Below, one piece after another: positions 34,493 to 43,490 of a DNA stretch of 49,561 bases. The translations under genes and the position numbers were made by a program. The notes beneath the pieces were generated by a model. That model searched no databases, was not told the origin of the DNA, and saw only the letters and a list, made by a program, of their open reading frames with translations. The stretch spans positions 1-49,561 of the forward strand of contig NZ_JAKSYG010000116.1 in NCBI RefSeq assembly GCF_022829725.1. The letters are read 5' to 3'. The DNA is from Methylobacterium sp. E-005 (lineage in GTDB: Bacteria; Pseudomonadota; Alphaproteobacteria; Rhizobiales; Beijerinckiaceae). Within the stretch, counting starts at the first letter, position 1, and each line of letters starts with the position of its first letter.

Positions 34493-34855
34493 TCAGTCCT
34501 TCGGCGGCGCTAGCTTGAGCTGGTCGATCACCCAGAGCCACGTCCCGTCGGGCTGCTCCCGGGCGACCTCCACCGAGAAGGCGTTCTTGGGCAGCCGGGC
34601 GAAGGTCATGGCGAGCGCCCCGGTGCGCAGGGGCGGCAGGGTCTCAGGGCTTGGGAAGTCGGATTTGCGCGCCAGCAGGTCGGTGTAGAAGCTGCGGATC
34701 TCGGCATGGCCGGTGGCCACCACGCGGCCCGCCGCCAGCACTGCGTCGGGCTCATAGAGGGCGACGAGGCCTTCGACATCGCCCGCATTGGCGCGCTGGT
34801 TGAACAGTTCGGCCAGCGTTTCGGGGGCGCGGGCGGCCTCATGGGTATCCGACAT
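34493..34855 (-). CDS. SnoaL/NTF2-like small protein
   Basis: The 120-residue protein has the cone-shaped alpha+beta barrel pattern of the SnoaL/NTF2 superfamily. Features are LAELFNQRANAGDVEGLVALYEPDAVLAAG, HAEIRSFYTDLLA and the C-terminal DGTWLWVIDQLKLA strand. Such proteins can be isomerases, hydrolases or simple ligand binders, and often assist stress responses. GGAGGAGGAA 5 bases before the ATG at 34855 fixes the start, against an in-frame upstream start at 34897. It lies 81 bases upstream of serS on the same strand and downstream of the OsmC gene. Function not assigned. Confidence 0.85.
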   Translation of the reverse strand: MSDTHEAARAPETLAELFNQRANAGDVEGLVALYEPDAVLAAGRVVATGHAEIRSFYTDLLARKSDFPSPETLPPLRTGALAMTFARLPKNAFSVEVAREQPDGTWLWVIDQLKLAPPKD

Positions 34856-34933
34856 GGCGTTTCCTCCTCCGGTTCGGTCGACCGGTTGGCGTTGCAAGAA
34901 TGCGCCGGGCGGCCAATCTTTCCGCGGGCGGGC

Positions 34934-35377
34934 TCATTTCAGGCGGGTTCCGTGGCGATCCGTCACCGAGACGGAGACCGGGATCCCGGCCTTCACGCTC
35001 TCCGAAACGGTGCAGAACCGCTCGAATTGCTCCAGCACCCGGTCGATCCGCGGCATCTCGGCGGCGGTCGCGCCCAGGCCGATCCGCACGTCGATCCCGG
35101 TGATGCGCAGGCGGCCCTCGGCGTTGCGCTCGACCCGGCATTGCGCCTCGGCGGCGACGCCCTGCGCATCCTGCCGGAACTTTCCGAGGGCGAAGACCAG
35201 GCTGGCGCAGAGGCAGTTCGCGACGCCGGAGATCAGGATCTGCTCGGGGAACGGCCCGGTCCCGCCGCCGATCGGGGGGGCCTCGTCGGTCATGAGGGCC
35301 GGCAGCACGGCGCCAAAATCGACCGTGAAGACGTAAGCGTCGACCTGGGTAATCCGGATCGTCGGTCCCGCGTCCAT
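34934..35377 (-). CDS. OsmC-family protein
   Basis: This is a predicted thiol-dependent peroxidase or related OsmC-fold protein. The 147-residue sequence has the paired cysteines of the family, in GVANCLCASLVFAL and FERFCTVSESVKAG. The latter is the typical C-terminal motif with the second catalytic Cys. The strand RITGIDVRIGLGATAAEMPRIDRVLEQ is also typical. The extra Cys in NCLC is unusual but common in some subfamilies. GGAGGGGAAG just before the ATG at 35377 fixes the start. It is divergent from the DUF815 ATPase and upstream of the SnoaL gene on the same strand. Reduction of organic hydroperoxides is the family role; the substrate is untested. Confidence 0.88.
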   Translation of the reverse strand: MDAGPTIRITQVDAYVFTVDFGAVLPALMTDEAPPIGGGTGPFPEQILISGVANCLCASLVFALGKFRQDAQGVAAEAQCRVERNAEGRLRITGIDVRIGLGATAAEMPRIDRVLEQFERFCTVSESVKAGIPVSVSVTDRHGTRLK

Positions 35378-35544
35378 TCTTCCCCTCCAGCGGGGGCGCG
35401 TGCCTCGACCCACCGAACGAACCAACGCCCGATCATCGCGCCTGTTCGGGCGGCCACGCCATGCATCTGCAACCGGATGCTTTCCCCCGATCTTCCCCGT
35501 AGAAGCGGCCTTCTGACCTCCGCGAACCCGAACCCCGCGATCCG

Positions 35545-36420
35545 ATGACGAGCGCCCCGACCCTCGACGCCCTGATGCCGCTCTTGGAGCGCATCGCCAC
35601 CGCGCTGGAGCGGGCCGCGCCCCCGGCCCCGCCGGCCTTCGACCCGAACGCCGCCGACGCCTTCCTATGGGGGCCCGAGCGTCGGCTCACCCCAGTGCCC
35701 GAGGTGGCCCGCGTGGAGATGCGGCTGCTGACCGGCATCGACCGGGCCCGGGATACCCTGGTGGAGAACACCGAGCGCTTCGCCCGCGGCCTGCCGGCCA
35801 ACAACGCCCTGCTGTGGGGGGCCCGGGGCATGGGCAAGTCGTCGCTCGTCAAGGCGGCCCATGCCGAGATCAACGCCCGGCGGCCAGCCGGATCGCTGCC
35901 GATGAAGCTCGTGGAGATCCACCGCGAGGATATCGAGGCCCTGCCGGACCTGATGGCCCTGTTGCGGCCGGACCCGCACCGCTGGCTCGTCTACTGCGAC
36001 GATCTCTCGTTCGATGCCGACGACACCTCGTACAAGTCGCTCAAGACCGCCCTCGACGGTGGCATCGAGGGGCGGCCCGGGAACGTGCTGTTCTATGCGA
36101 CGTCCAACCGCCGGCATCTCCTCGCCCGCGACATGATGGAGAACGAGCGCTCGACCGCGATCAACCCCGGCGAGGCGGTGGAGGAGAAGGTCTCGCTGTC
36201 GGACCGGTTCGGCCTGTGGCTCGGCTTCCACAAATGCAGCCAGGACGAGTACCTGGCGATGATCCGTGCCTACACGGAGCGCTATCGCCTCGACGTGCCG
36301 CCTGAGACGCTGCGGGCGGAAGCCCTCGAATGGGCCACGACCCGCGGCTCCCGCTCGGGCCGCACCGCATTCCAGTACATCCAGGATCTCGCGGGGCGGC
36401 TTGGCAAGACGCTGGACTGA
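35545..36420 (+). CDS. DUF815-family AAA-type ATPase
   Basis: The 291-residue cytosolic protein is a member of the DUF815 group of P-loop ATPases. Walker A is LLWGARGMGKSSLVKAAH (near residue 95), preceded by FARGLPANNA. Walker B is LVYCDDLSFD. Downstream are sensor-like FYATSNRRHLLARDMMENE and an arginine-rich end (ATTRGSRSGRTAFQYIQDLAGRLG). The N-terminal 60 residues are helical and Ala/Pro-rich. The precise role of the family is unknown. It is the last gene before a roughly 1.1-kb lower-GC gap. Confidence 0.9.
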   Translation: MTSAPTLDALMPLLERIATALERAAPPAPPAFDPNAADAFLWGPERRLTPVPEVARVEMRLLTGIDRARDTLVENTERFARGLPANNALLWGARGMGKSSLVKAAHAEINARRPAGSLPMKLVEIHREDIEALPDLMALLRPDPHRWLVYCDDLSFDADDTSYKSLKTALDGGIEGRPGNVLFYATSNRRHLLARDMMENERSTAINPGEAVEEKVSLSDRFGLWLGFHKCSQDEYLAMIRAYTERYRLDVPPETLRAEALEWATTRGSRSGRTAFQYIQDLAGRLGKTLD

Positions 36421-37521
36421 GCGCGTGTCCAGAGCATGCGAGACCATAAGATCGCGGCGGCGTTCTGCCCCGTGAACCCCCGATAATCCGTGACGGGCGC
36501 GATCGAACCGTCATTCGGGTTGGACGCGTCCACCGAAGGGTGGTGCGCGCGGTGCCGATTGTACAGTCAACGTCGCGAAGAGAGTGAGTTAGACAGCTGG
36601 CTGGGCAATCGGCTGCTGACGATGATGTCTGACGATACACAGATCGGCCGCCATCCGTTGCGGATCGTCCGGCGATCGTAACGCCTCCCGATCATCTCGC
36701 TCAGCTGCAGAACGCCGCGCCCCTTCACGCGGCGGCGCGATCGGTCCCACACTCGGCTGCTCGGCCACCGATGACAATCCGTTCCGCTCGCCACCGCGGT
36801 TCGGGTCTTGCCGGATCACGCGCCACTCGACGCCAAGGCGATGGGCGACAGCGCGCGCCACAGATCTTGTGACGTCTTCGTCATCGGGCACGAGGAAAAT
36901 TCACGATGCTGACAACGAGTTGACGAATCCGGTCCTGGTCGAAATGTCTATACTCATAGGCGCCAGGAAGAATGGATCCAATCGCATTGCTGCTGCAAGG
37001 AGTGCCTCTCGACTATCGCATGAATCTATATTACATCTGTTTAAAGATAGATAAAATCAGGTCCTCGAGTCGAGAACAGGTGATGCTGCGTCTGCTTGAC
37101 GTTGACTGGCAAACGATTTTTTGAAATAGCTTGATATGACGGGGCATGATTTGATGTAAACTGTCCGCGCGAATTGGGTTTTATTTTGCGGAAACTTCAA
37201 AATGGTTCTTGAACTCACAGGTATCTCAAGCTCGAGTATTCAGTATCAGGCGGCAAGCAATCATAAATCTTGGCTTCAGGCCGGCGGATCCGGGCCTGAG
37301 CCTGATCGCCAAGCCGGCCAACAACAGAAGCTGTTCTGCCCCCGCAAGCGCGGCCCGATAGCGAAAATATTTGCGGATCAGATCGAGAGCAGCCGTTCGA
37401 TTCACAGGAAATTAAGGTCCAGTAAATCAAGGGCTTCATACACAATTGAACGGTTTTCAACGCGTATCATGCGAATGTTTTCGATTCAATAAAACGCTTC
37501 CAGAATAAATTCGGTGCGGAA
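36421..37521. other. gene-poor, lower-GC gap (edge of accessory islet)
   Basis: No open frame in this 1.1 kb has a good ribosome site plus recognisable protein features. GC content falls noticeably from about 37000 onward (for example TTAAAGATAGATAAAATCAG near 37041). Short frames (36589-36891 reverse, 37202-37492 forward) exist but look random. Reverse-strand codons around 37270-37390 read like a fragment of a hydrophobic helix (RAALAGAEQLLLLAGLAIRL), possibly a gene remnant. The stretch probably marks the boundary of the islet carrying the next gene. Confidence 0.5.
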
Positions 37522-39306
37522 ATGCATATCTATTCGTCGTCATTTCATACGTCTTATCAGTATTCTTTGGCCTACGTCTTTCCAGACATAAAATGGACCT
37601 TTGAAGGTTCCTGGTCTGGGAATCGGCCCATGTTGCCGAACGTCTCCTTGAAAAAGGAGCGTCGCTTAGAAGAGTATGATCTCTTTCTTGCGCACGGCCC
37701 GCTCGAATTTGCGATGCTCAGCTGCCTGCTGGAAGAGCGCGGAATTCCCCGGGAGCGAATTATTTATATTGCTCATTGGGCCTTGCAGCCGGATTTATGG
37801 GTGCATATCTACGATGGTGTTGCGTACGAGCAATTCGTGAAGGATGTTTCGAATTCCGCGATTGTATGTGTCTCTCACTTTCAGCCGATACAATTTAAAT
37901 TCTACTCCCATGTATGTGTTCAGGTGATCCAGCACTTCGTTCCCGACCATGTTTTCGGAGATCCGGTCTGGGAGCCCGGCGGCAGCGACTTCATAAATGT
38001 CGTCAACATGTTCTATGCTCCGAAAAGGGGTGTGGGCTCGAAGTTCTGGGACTCCCTCGATTTCGTAAACAAGAAGCTTTATGGCGCCAGTAACGGTCCT
38101 CACAGCGCAGGCGTGCTGAATTCCGTCGGCGAATTTCGCGATGCGGTTTCTAAAGCGGCCGGTTTTTTGTGGACGGCGGATGCGGCGCCGATCTCATTCG
38201 CGCCCTTAGAGGCCATGCTTCTGGGGTGTCCCGTCATCGCGCCCAGAAATTCGGATTGGCCGGCGCTTTTCGATGATAAGCTCAATATCGTTCTTTATGA
38301 TGAAGGGGACTATAACTCCTGCAAGGAGGCCGTCGAGTATCTTAATCACGACAAGCGTGTCGCCAAAGACCTGTCTCTGCGCGGCCGCGACGCGATTCTG
38401 AAAATGAATAGTGCCGCCTTGTTTCGGGAGCGCTGGAGCAGGGTGATCGATGCTGCCGTAGCTGCTGCGCCGCGGGGCCGGCGTCGGCTTGCCGCCGATG
38501 CCGCAGCTCCGCTGACACGGGTGACGTCAGTCCGGAGATCCCGTGCGGAGAGCGAGCCCTACGCGCTGGTCACGCCGATGTCGATCGCCGGCACGACGGT
38601 CGCGATCTCACACCCGGCGGAGACGTGGGAAATTCCCCGGCAGTTTATCCATCGATTTGCGACACTCAGACATTACGCTCCCGCGAAACATGATTTGGCG
38701 TTGAACGCGGCCAGGAGGGGTGGTTGTGTTTTCGATATCGCCAGAGATCTCGGCTTCTTCGGATATCTGTGCGCAAATAATGGGGCTACGGTCCGCTTTT
38801 TCAATCGATCCAAGAAGATGATGGAGTGTGTCCGAAATACTATAACTTATAATAAAATCGATCGCGCGTCGGTGGTCAACGCTGTTTTCGATGATGAGGA
38901 AAGGGAGACGTGGTTCAGCCCAAATAATCACGTCATCCGTGGAGACTCAGCTGGTGCAAGGACCGAGAAAGTAAAAACGATATCACTGGATCAATACATC
39001 GAGAAAAATCCTGAGCATATTCCAACGGCAATTTTTATCGATGAGCCATCCTATGAAGCGCGTATCGTTCAAGGATCAAGGCGGACCATCGCGACTTACA
39101 AACCGGAGCTGATCATCAATTGCTACACGCACGGAGCCTATGCCCGCGGGACACCGATCATAACGCTTCTGCAAACGCTCGACGATTTGGGTTATGCAAT
39201 GCAAACATGCAATTGGGATGGTAAGCGCGAAGATCTGAGATCGCTGGAAGGAATTGCCGCGCCTGATCAAGACTCGTTTTTACTGCATGGAACAGTCAAG
39301 ACGTAG
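37522..39306 (+). CDS. glycosyltransferase-like / FkbM-like two-domain fusion protein
   Basis: The 594-residue protein joins two parts. Residues about 1-320 resemble a GT-B glycosyltransferase; the sugar-nucleotide half shows PISFAPLEAMLLGCPVIAP, the usual E-A-x-x-x-G-x-P-V motif. Residues about 365-590 follow the outline of FkbM methyltransferases, with FDIARDLGFFGYLCANNGATVRFF, VKTISLDQYIEKNP, IFIDEPSYEARIVQGS and KPELIINCY. The SAM motif D-x-G-A-N is changed to DIARD (405-409), FEP to FNR, and K-I-D-V-E-G to FIDEPSYE, so catalysis is doubtful. The linker (about 312-365) is Arg/Ala-rich and encoded by high-GC DNA, while both domains are clearly lower in GC. No polysaccharide cluster surrounds it. 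Likely acquired by transfer; target unknown. Confidence 0.75.
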   Translation: MHIYSSSFHTSYQYSLAYVFPDIKWTFEGSWSGNRPMLPNVSLKKERRLEEYDLFLAHGPLEFAMLSCLLEERGIPRERIIYIAHWALQPDLWVHIYDGVAYEQFVKDVSNSAIVCVSHFQPIQFKFYSHVCVQVIQHFVPDHVFGDPVWEPGGSDFINVVNMFYAPKRGVGSKFWDSLDFVNKKLYGASNGPHSAGVLNSVGEFRDAVSKAAGFLWTADAAPISFAPLEAMLLGCPVIAPRNSDWPALFDDKLNIVLYDEGDYNSCKEAVEYLNHDKRVAKDLSLRGRDAILKMNSAALFRERWSRVIDAAVAAAPRGRRRLAADAAAPLTRVTSVRRSRAESEPYALVTPMSIAGTTVAISHPAETWEIPRQFIHRFATLRHYAPAKHDLALNAARRGGCVFDIARDLGFFGYLCANNGATVRFFNRSKKMMECVRNTITYNKIDRASVVNAVFDDEERETWFSPNNHVIRGDSAGARTEKVKTISLDQYIEKNPEHIPTAIFIDEPSYEARIVQGSRRTIATYKPELIINCYTHGAYARGTPIITLLQTLDDLGYAMQTCNWDGKREDLRSLEGIAAPDQDSFLLHGTVKT

Positions 39307-39330
39307 GCCTCAAGCCCGCGAAGGGGTGGA

Positions 39331-39348
39331 GCCGCGATCATTCGCGGC
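39331..39348. terminator. perfect hairpin between convergent genes
   Basis: GCCGCGA (39331-39337) and TCGCGGC (39342-39348) enclose a TCAT loop, between the fusion gene and the receptor pseudogene. No T-tract on either strand, so termination is only possible. Confidence 0.4.
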
Positions 39349-39463
39349 CCAAAACCGAGAGCTTGCGTCGCCGAATTGGACATAGGCTCGGCGCAGACGG
39401 GGCGGCTTCAGGCCGACGAGCCCTCCTGCGCCGTTTCGATCTCCCCTTCCGCGCACGGCGCTC

Positions 39464-41677
39464 TCAATAATCGATCGAGGCCGACAGCCAGACCGTGCGT
39501 GGCGCCCCGAGGATCAGGGCACCGTTCGGGTTGGCGATCCAATAGTGGCTGTCGGCGATGTTGCTCACGCTCGCCCGCAGTGTGACGGGCTTGTCGCCTA
39601 AAACCGTCGCGTAGCGCAGACAGAGATCGACTGACGTCCAGCCCGGGATCGTCTTCGGACCCGTAGCGGCGCTCCCCGCATAGGATGCGCCGGTATAAAC
39701 CGCCGTCGCGGTTCCCGTCAGCCCACGCAGGAACGGCAGGTCCCATTCGAGCCCGGTGGTCGCCTGGACGCGCGGCGCGCCCGTGGCCGGACTGTCGTCG
39801 TAGGTGCCGCCCGGCGACTTCGCCCAGCGGGCGTCCAGGAGCGTCACGCCTGCGATGACGCGGAGATCCGGCAGGACTTCGCCGAAGACGCTCCCCTCAA
39901 ATCCGCGGTTGCGCTGAATGCCGCCGGGGCCGAACCGGTTGGTCATGGCGTCGGTGTTGCCCGCCGGGTTGGTGATCTCGAAGGCTGCCAGCGTCACGCC
40001 GAAGGTCTGGAAATCGAGCTTCGCGCCGATCTCGTATTGCCGGGTCCGGGCCGGGGCGAACACTTCGTTGACGTTGGCCGCCGTGCTCGGCGCCCGCAAT
40101 GCGGTCAGGCCCTCGACTCTGTTAGCGTAGAGCGACAGGACCTGAGTCGGCCGCAGCACAAGGCCGAAGGCCGGAGTCGTCGCGCTCCGGTCGTAGGCGG
40201 AACTCACTCGACCCGTCACGGGTGCGTAATTGCCGGCGTCGATCTCCTGCCGCCGGACTCCGACCAGCAGCGCCACCAGCCCATCGGCGAAGGTCATCGT
40301 GTCGGCGACGCCGTAGCTGGTCAGCCGGTTGTAGCTTGCCCGGCCCCGGGGGAAGGTGGCGGGGAAGTTCTTGGGCTGACCGGGTGAAAGCCGTCGCGCC
40401 GGCGCGTAGATATTGGTGATGTAGTCCGGGGCGGTGATCTGGCCCAGCGACAGGGATTGGTCGAGGGCGGTCGGGGTGACCGCCGCCTCGTGGCGGATTC
40501 CGCCGGTCTCGAACCGGGCCCGCGCCCCCGCCTCGCCCGAGATCGCGGCGGTATCCCCGGTCTGGAACACGGAGTTCGATCGCGCCAAGCCGGTCTCGTC
40601 GAGCAGCGTGAAGGCCGGGTTCTCCCGCTTGGCATAGGTGAAGCTGTTGGCACCTAGGGCGCCGAACAGCGTGATGTCTGGAGTGAGGTCGTATTCCGCG
40701 CGGCCCAAGCCGGTGAGGCTGTCGGCGCGGGAGAAATCGTAGTCCTGGGACAGGTTGCGGCGCGGGTTGGGCGCCCGCGGGATGCGGATCAGACGCCTGT
40801 CCGGCTGGCCGCCCCGCGTCTGGCTGTCATAGGCGTCGTGCTGGACGATCACGTCCGCCGAGAGGCGGAGCCGCTCGCCGGCGTAGTCGAGGCCGAGCGA
40901 GCCGGCGGCGTTGCGCTGGCCGGTGTGGTCGATCGGCGTCTCGCCGCCGAGGCCCGCGGCGTTGATCCGCACACCGACCTACTTCGCATCGCCATAGCGC
41001 CGGGCGACGTCGATTTCGGCGCCCCCGCGCGTCGGGGCGGCGTAATCGACCGTAACCCGGTTCAGGGGCTCATCGCCGGCACGCTTGGTGACGACGTTCA
41101 CGGTGCCGGCGATGCCGCCGTTCAGCGGCACGCCGAACAGGAAGGCGGCCGGACCCTTCAGGATCTCGACCCGCTCCAGCGGCGCGGGGTCGATCCGGTA
41201 ATCCGGCACGAGCCCGTAGAGCTCGTTCAGCGCGAATTCCCGGTTCTCGATGCGAAAGCCCCGAATCGTGACGGCATCGTAGCGGTTGCCGCTGCCAATC
41301 GCCGCTCGCACCGACGGATCGGTCCGGGTCAGGAGATCGCCGACGCTGATCACTTGCCGGTCGCGAATGGTCTTCTCGGTGTAGCTCGCCGTGCTGAACG
41401 GCGTCTGCATGTAGTCCCGGTTGCCGAGCAGGCCAATCCGGCCGCCCCGGGCCACCTGCCCGCCCGCGAAGGATGGTGGAAGGTCGCCCGTCCCCGCTGG
41501 GCCGCGCGACTCCACGGAGAGTGTGTCGAGCTGGACCGATGCACCCGGCGCATCCTCGGCGCGTGCCGGTGAGGCCGCGATCGGAAGAAGGAACATCAGC
41601 AAAGCTGTCCGCAGCGCGTGCCGGACGATAAGTTTTTTGGAAGATGTTAAGAGCATATCTGCGACTTCTGGCAACAC
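39464..41677 (-). pseudogene. TonB-dependent siderophore receptor interrupted by an in-frame amber codon
   Basis: Read from 41677 (or the better ATG at 41656), the frame encodes a signal peptide (ALLMFLLPIAASPARAE). The plug domain follows (TPFSTASYTEKTIRDRQ, then DLLTRTDPSVR, VTIRGFRIENREF, RVEILKGPAAFLFG). A 22-strand type barrel ends TVWLSASIDY. At 40979-40981 a TAG follows GDAK, and the same frame resumes at once with VGVRINAAGLGGE and runs about 500 codons to the natural C-terminus. Nothing is missing apart from one codon, so a single CAG-to-TAG change is the likely lesion. Without read-through the product would be only a plug domain. Ligand would be a ferric siderophore. The AT-rich region upstream should hold an iron-responsive promoter. 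Confidence 0.88.
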
Positions 41678-42037
41678 GACATGATCTGATCTGCCGAAGC
41701 AGTCAGTTCAGGCGGGCGTGCTGTGTTTCGATGCCGTGCAGATTTTGCCGTTAACAGGGTAGCAAAGCTGACTCAAGCGCAATGATTTGGAATTATTTCA
41801 GGATAAGGCTTGTAATATTGGGTTTGTGGGAAATGGTAACGGTATTATATAAATATATACTTTCGCAGTAGATCTGACAATACAGTCATAAGTGGTTATG
41901 GCGCTCCAAAACCTGCTTGCGGTGCGCAGATTCGGTTTCGTTCATTTTTGAAACGCTACGCGCAGAGCGCTGCAACCCGTCTCGACAGGATGACCCCGCC
42001 GGCGGAACGATCGAGCCGCGCAGCGACGCTCGTCGGA
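41678..42037. other. AT-rich region upstream of the receptor gene
   Basis: This 360-base spacer lies between dut and the receptor start. It contains a strongly AT-rich core (41780-41880, including TATTATATAAATATATA) and no convincing gene. It should include the receptor promoter. I looked for Fur, RirA or Irr boxes and found nothing clear. Confidence 0.5.
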
Positions 42038-42508
42038 TCAGCGCCCGCTCGACCCGAATCCACCCGCGCCGCGCTCTGAGCCCGGGCCGGCCGGGCCTTC
42101 CAGGACGGTCAGGACCGGCCGGGCAATGCGCGTAAAGACCAGCTGGGCGATCCGCTCGCCGGGCTCGATCCGGACAGGCTCGGACGCGTCTCGGTTCCAG
42201 GCGGAGACCATCAGCGGGCCCTCATAATCCGCATCGATCACACCAGTGCCGTTGCCAAGCACCAAGCCCTCCCGGTGTCCGCGACCCGAGCGGGGAAAAA
42301 TGAGGCCGCACCAGGCGGGATCGCGGATCAGCACGCTGAACCCCGCCGGGATCAGCACCGGCTTACCCTGCGGTGGCAGAAGCAGCGGCGCGTCCAGGCA
42401 GGCATGCAGGTCGACCCCCGCGGCGGCTGCGGAACCCCAACGCGGGAAGCCCCAGCCGGTGAGCCGCGGGTCGAGCAGCCGCAATCCGACCTCCGGCAGG
42501 TCGCTCAC
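42038..42508 (-). CDS. dut: dUTP diphosphatase
   Basis: This enzyme hydrolyses dUTP to dUMP and pyrophosphate, keeping uracil out of DNA. The 156-residue trimer-type dUTPase shows all five motifs: AAAAGVDLHA, FPRSGRGHREGLVLGN, GTGVIDADYEGPLMV with the catalytic Asp, PGERIAQLVF and the C-terminal RGAGGFGSSGR. Translation begins at GTG 42508, which overlaps the stop codon of the CitE-like gene by four bases (GTGA), implying coupling. In many Rhizobiales dut lies near coaBC, so this pairing with a lyase gene is less usual. Confidence 0.96.
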   Translation of the reverse strand: MSDLPEVGLRLLDPRLTGWGFPRWGSAAAAGVDLHACLDAPLLLPPQGKPVLIPAGFSVLIRDPAWCGLIFPRSGRGHREGLVLGNGTGVIDADYEGPLMVSAWNRDASEPVRIEPGERIAQLVFTRIARPVLTVLEGPAGPGSERGAGGFGSSGR

Positions 42509-43386
42509 GCGGAAAGCTGCGCGATCGCGTCAGCCAGGGCGAGCGTCCGGCGGGCCGCCTCGACGTGGAGACGCTCGATCATCTTGCCATCGAGCGCGAC
42601 GACCCCGCGGTCCCGATTCTCCGGCGCCTCGAAAACCTCCATCAGCCGTCTGGCCTGCTCGATCGTCTCGGCGCTCGGCCCGAAGGCCGCGTTGGCCGGT
42701 CCGATCTGGTTCGGGTGGATCAGCATCTTGCCGTCGAAGCCGAGAGCCCGGCCCTGCGCGCACTCCGCTTCGAAGCCGGCCGCGTCGGTCAGGTCGGTGA
42801 AGACGCCGTCGATCGCCTCGATCTCGTAGGCCCGGGCGGCGGCCAGCACCGTCATCAGCCAGGGGACGAGGGCGGCCCGCCCCGGCGGCGGGATCCGGGC
42901 CGCCTTCAGGAGATCGTTCGGGCCGAGCACCAGGGCGGCGAGACGCCCGTCGACGTCCCGCGCCGCCCCGGCGATCTCGGCGGCCTTGACCACCGCCATC
43001 GGCGTCTCGATCATCGCCCAGACCCGTGTCGCCAGTGGCGCGCCGAGCCGGCGCAGGCGGGATCCGACGGCGATCAGCGTATCGGAGGTGCGGACCTTCG
43101 GCACCAGGATGGCGTCCGGGGCGGCGGAGGCGAGCGCCACGAGATCGGCCTCGCCGTCATCGGTCTCGGGCGGGTTGATCCGCACCACCACCTCGCGCGG
43201 CCCGAAGCCCCGGGCGGCCACTGCGGCGGCGACCTGCGCGCGGGCCGCTTCCTTGGCCTCCGGCGCGGTTCCGTCCTCGAGGTCGATCAGGATTACGTCG
43301 GCGGGCAGCGTGCGCGCCTTTTCGAGTGCCCGCGCGTTGGAGCCGGGCATCGCCAGGACGCTGCGACGGGGACGGATCTCGCTCAT
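42505..43386 (-). CDS. CitE-like CoA-ester lyase (HpcH/HpaI aldolase family)
   Basis: The 293-residue TIM-barrel enzyme belongs to the citrate lyase beta/malyl-CoA lyase family. It has RRSVLAMPGSNARALEKA, VILIDLEDGTAPEAKEAAR, VVRINPPETDDG, and VWAMIETPMAVVKAAEIA with the metal-binding Glu. Later segments are LVLGPNDLLKA, IDGVFTDLTDAAGFEAECAQGRALGFDGKMLIHPNQI and the C-terminal GVVALDGKMIERLHVEAA. Methylotrophs use related enzymes in the serine and ethylmalonyl-CoA cycles, but this protein is shorter than Mcl1 (324) and lacks citrate-lyase partner genes, so the substrate is open. GGGAGC before ATG 43386 fixes the start. It overlaps dut and is divergent from DUF429. Confidence 0.88.
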   Translation of the reverse strand: MSEIRPRRSVLAMPGSNARALEKARTLPADVILIDLEDGTAPEAKEAARAQVAAAVAARGFGPREVVVRINPPETDDGEADLVALASAAPDAILVPKVRTSDTLIAVGSRLRRLGAPLATRVWAMIETPMAVVKAAEIAGAARDVDGRLAALVLGPNDLLKAARIPPPGRAALVPWLMTVLAAARAYEIEAIDGVFTDLTDAAGFEAECAQGRALGFDGKMLIHPNQIGPANAAFGPSAETIEQARRLMEVFEAPENRDRGVVALDGKMIERLHVEAARRTLALADAIAQLSA

Positions 43387-43490
43387 CACGCTGCTCCCGG
43401 ATTCGGTGCGTCGGCGCGATGCGATAGCCGGCCACGCCAGCCCGAACAAGAACGCAGTCCGAACCGAGTTCCGCATGGGAGAGGATCACG

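Noticed and set aside
36589..36891. 100-codon reverse frame in the gene-poor gap
   Set aside because: No ribosome site of note and no recognisable family; possibly a remnant but not supportable as a gene.
37202..37492. 96-codon forward frame before the fusion gene
   Set aside because: Random-looking composition, no family features and no clear ribosome site.
41678..41900. Possible Fur/RirA/Irr box upstream of the receptor
   Set aside because: AT-rich palindromic bits exist but none matches a known iron-box consensus well enough.
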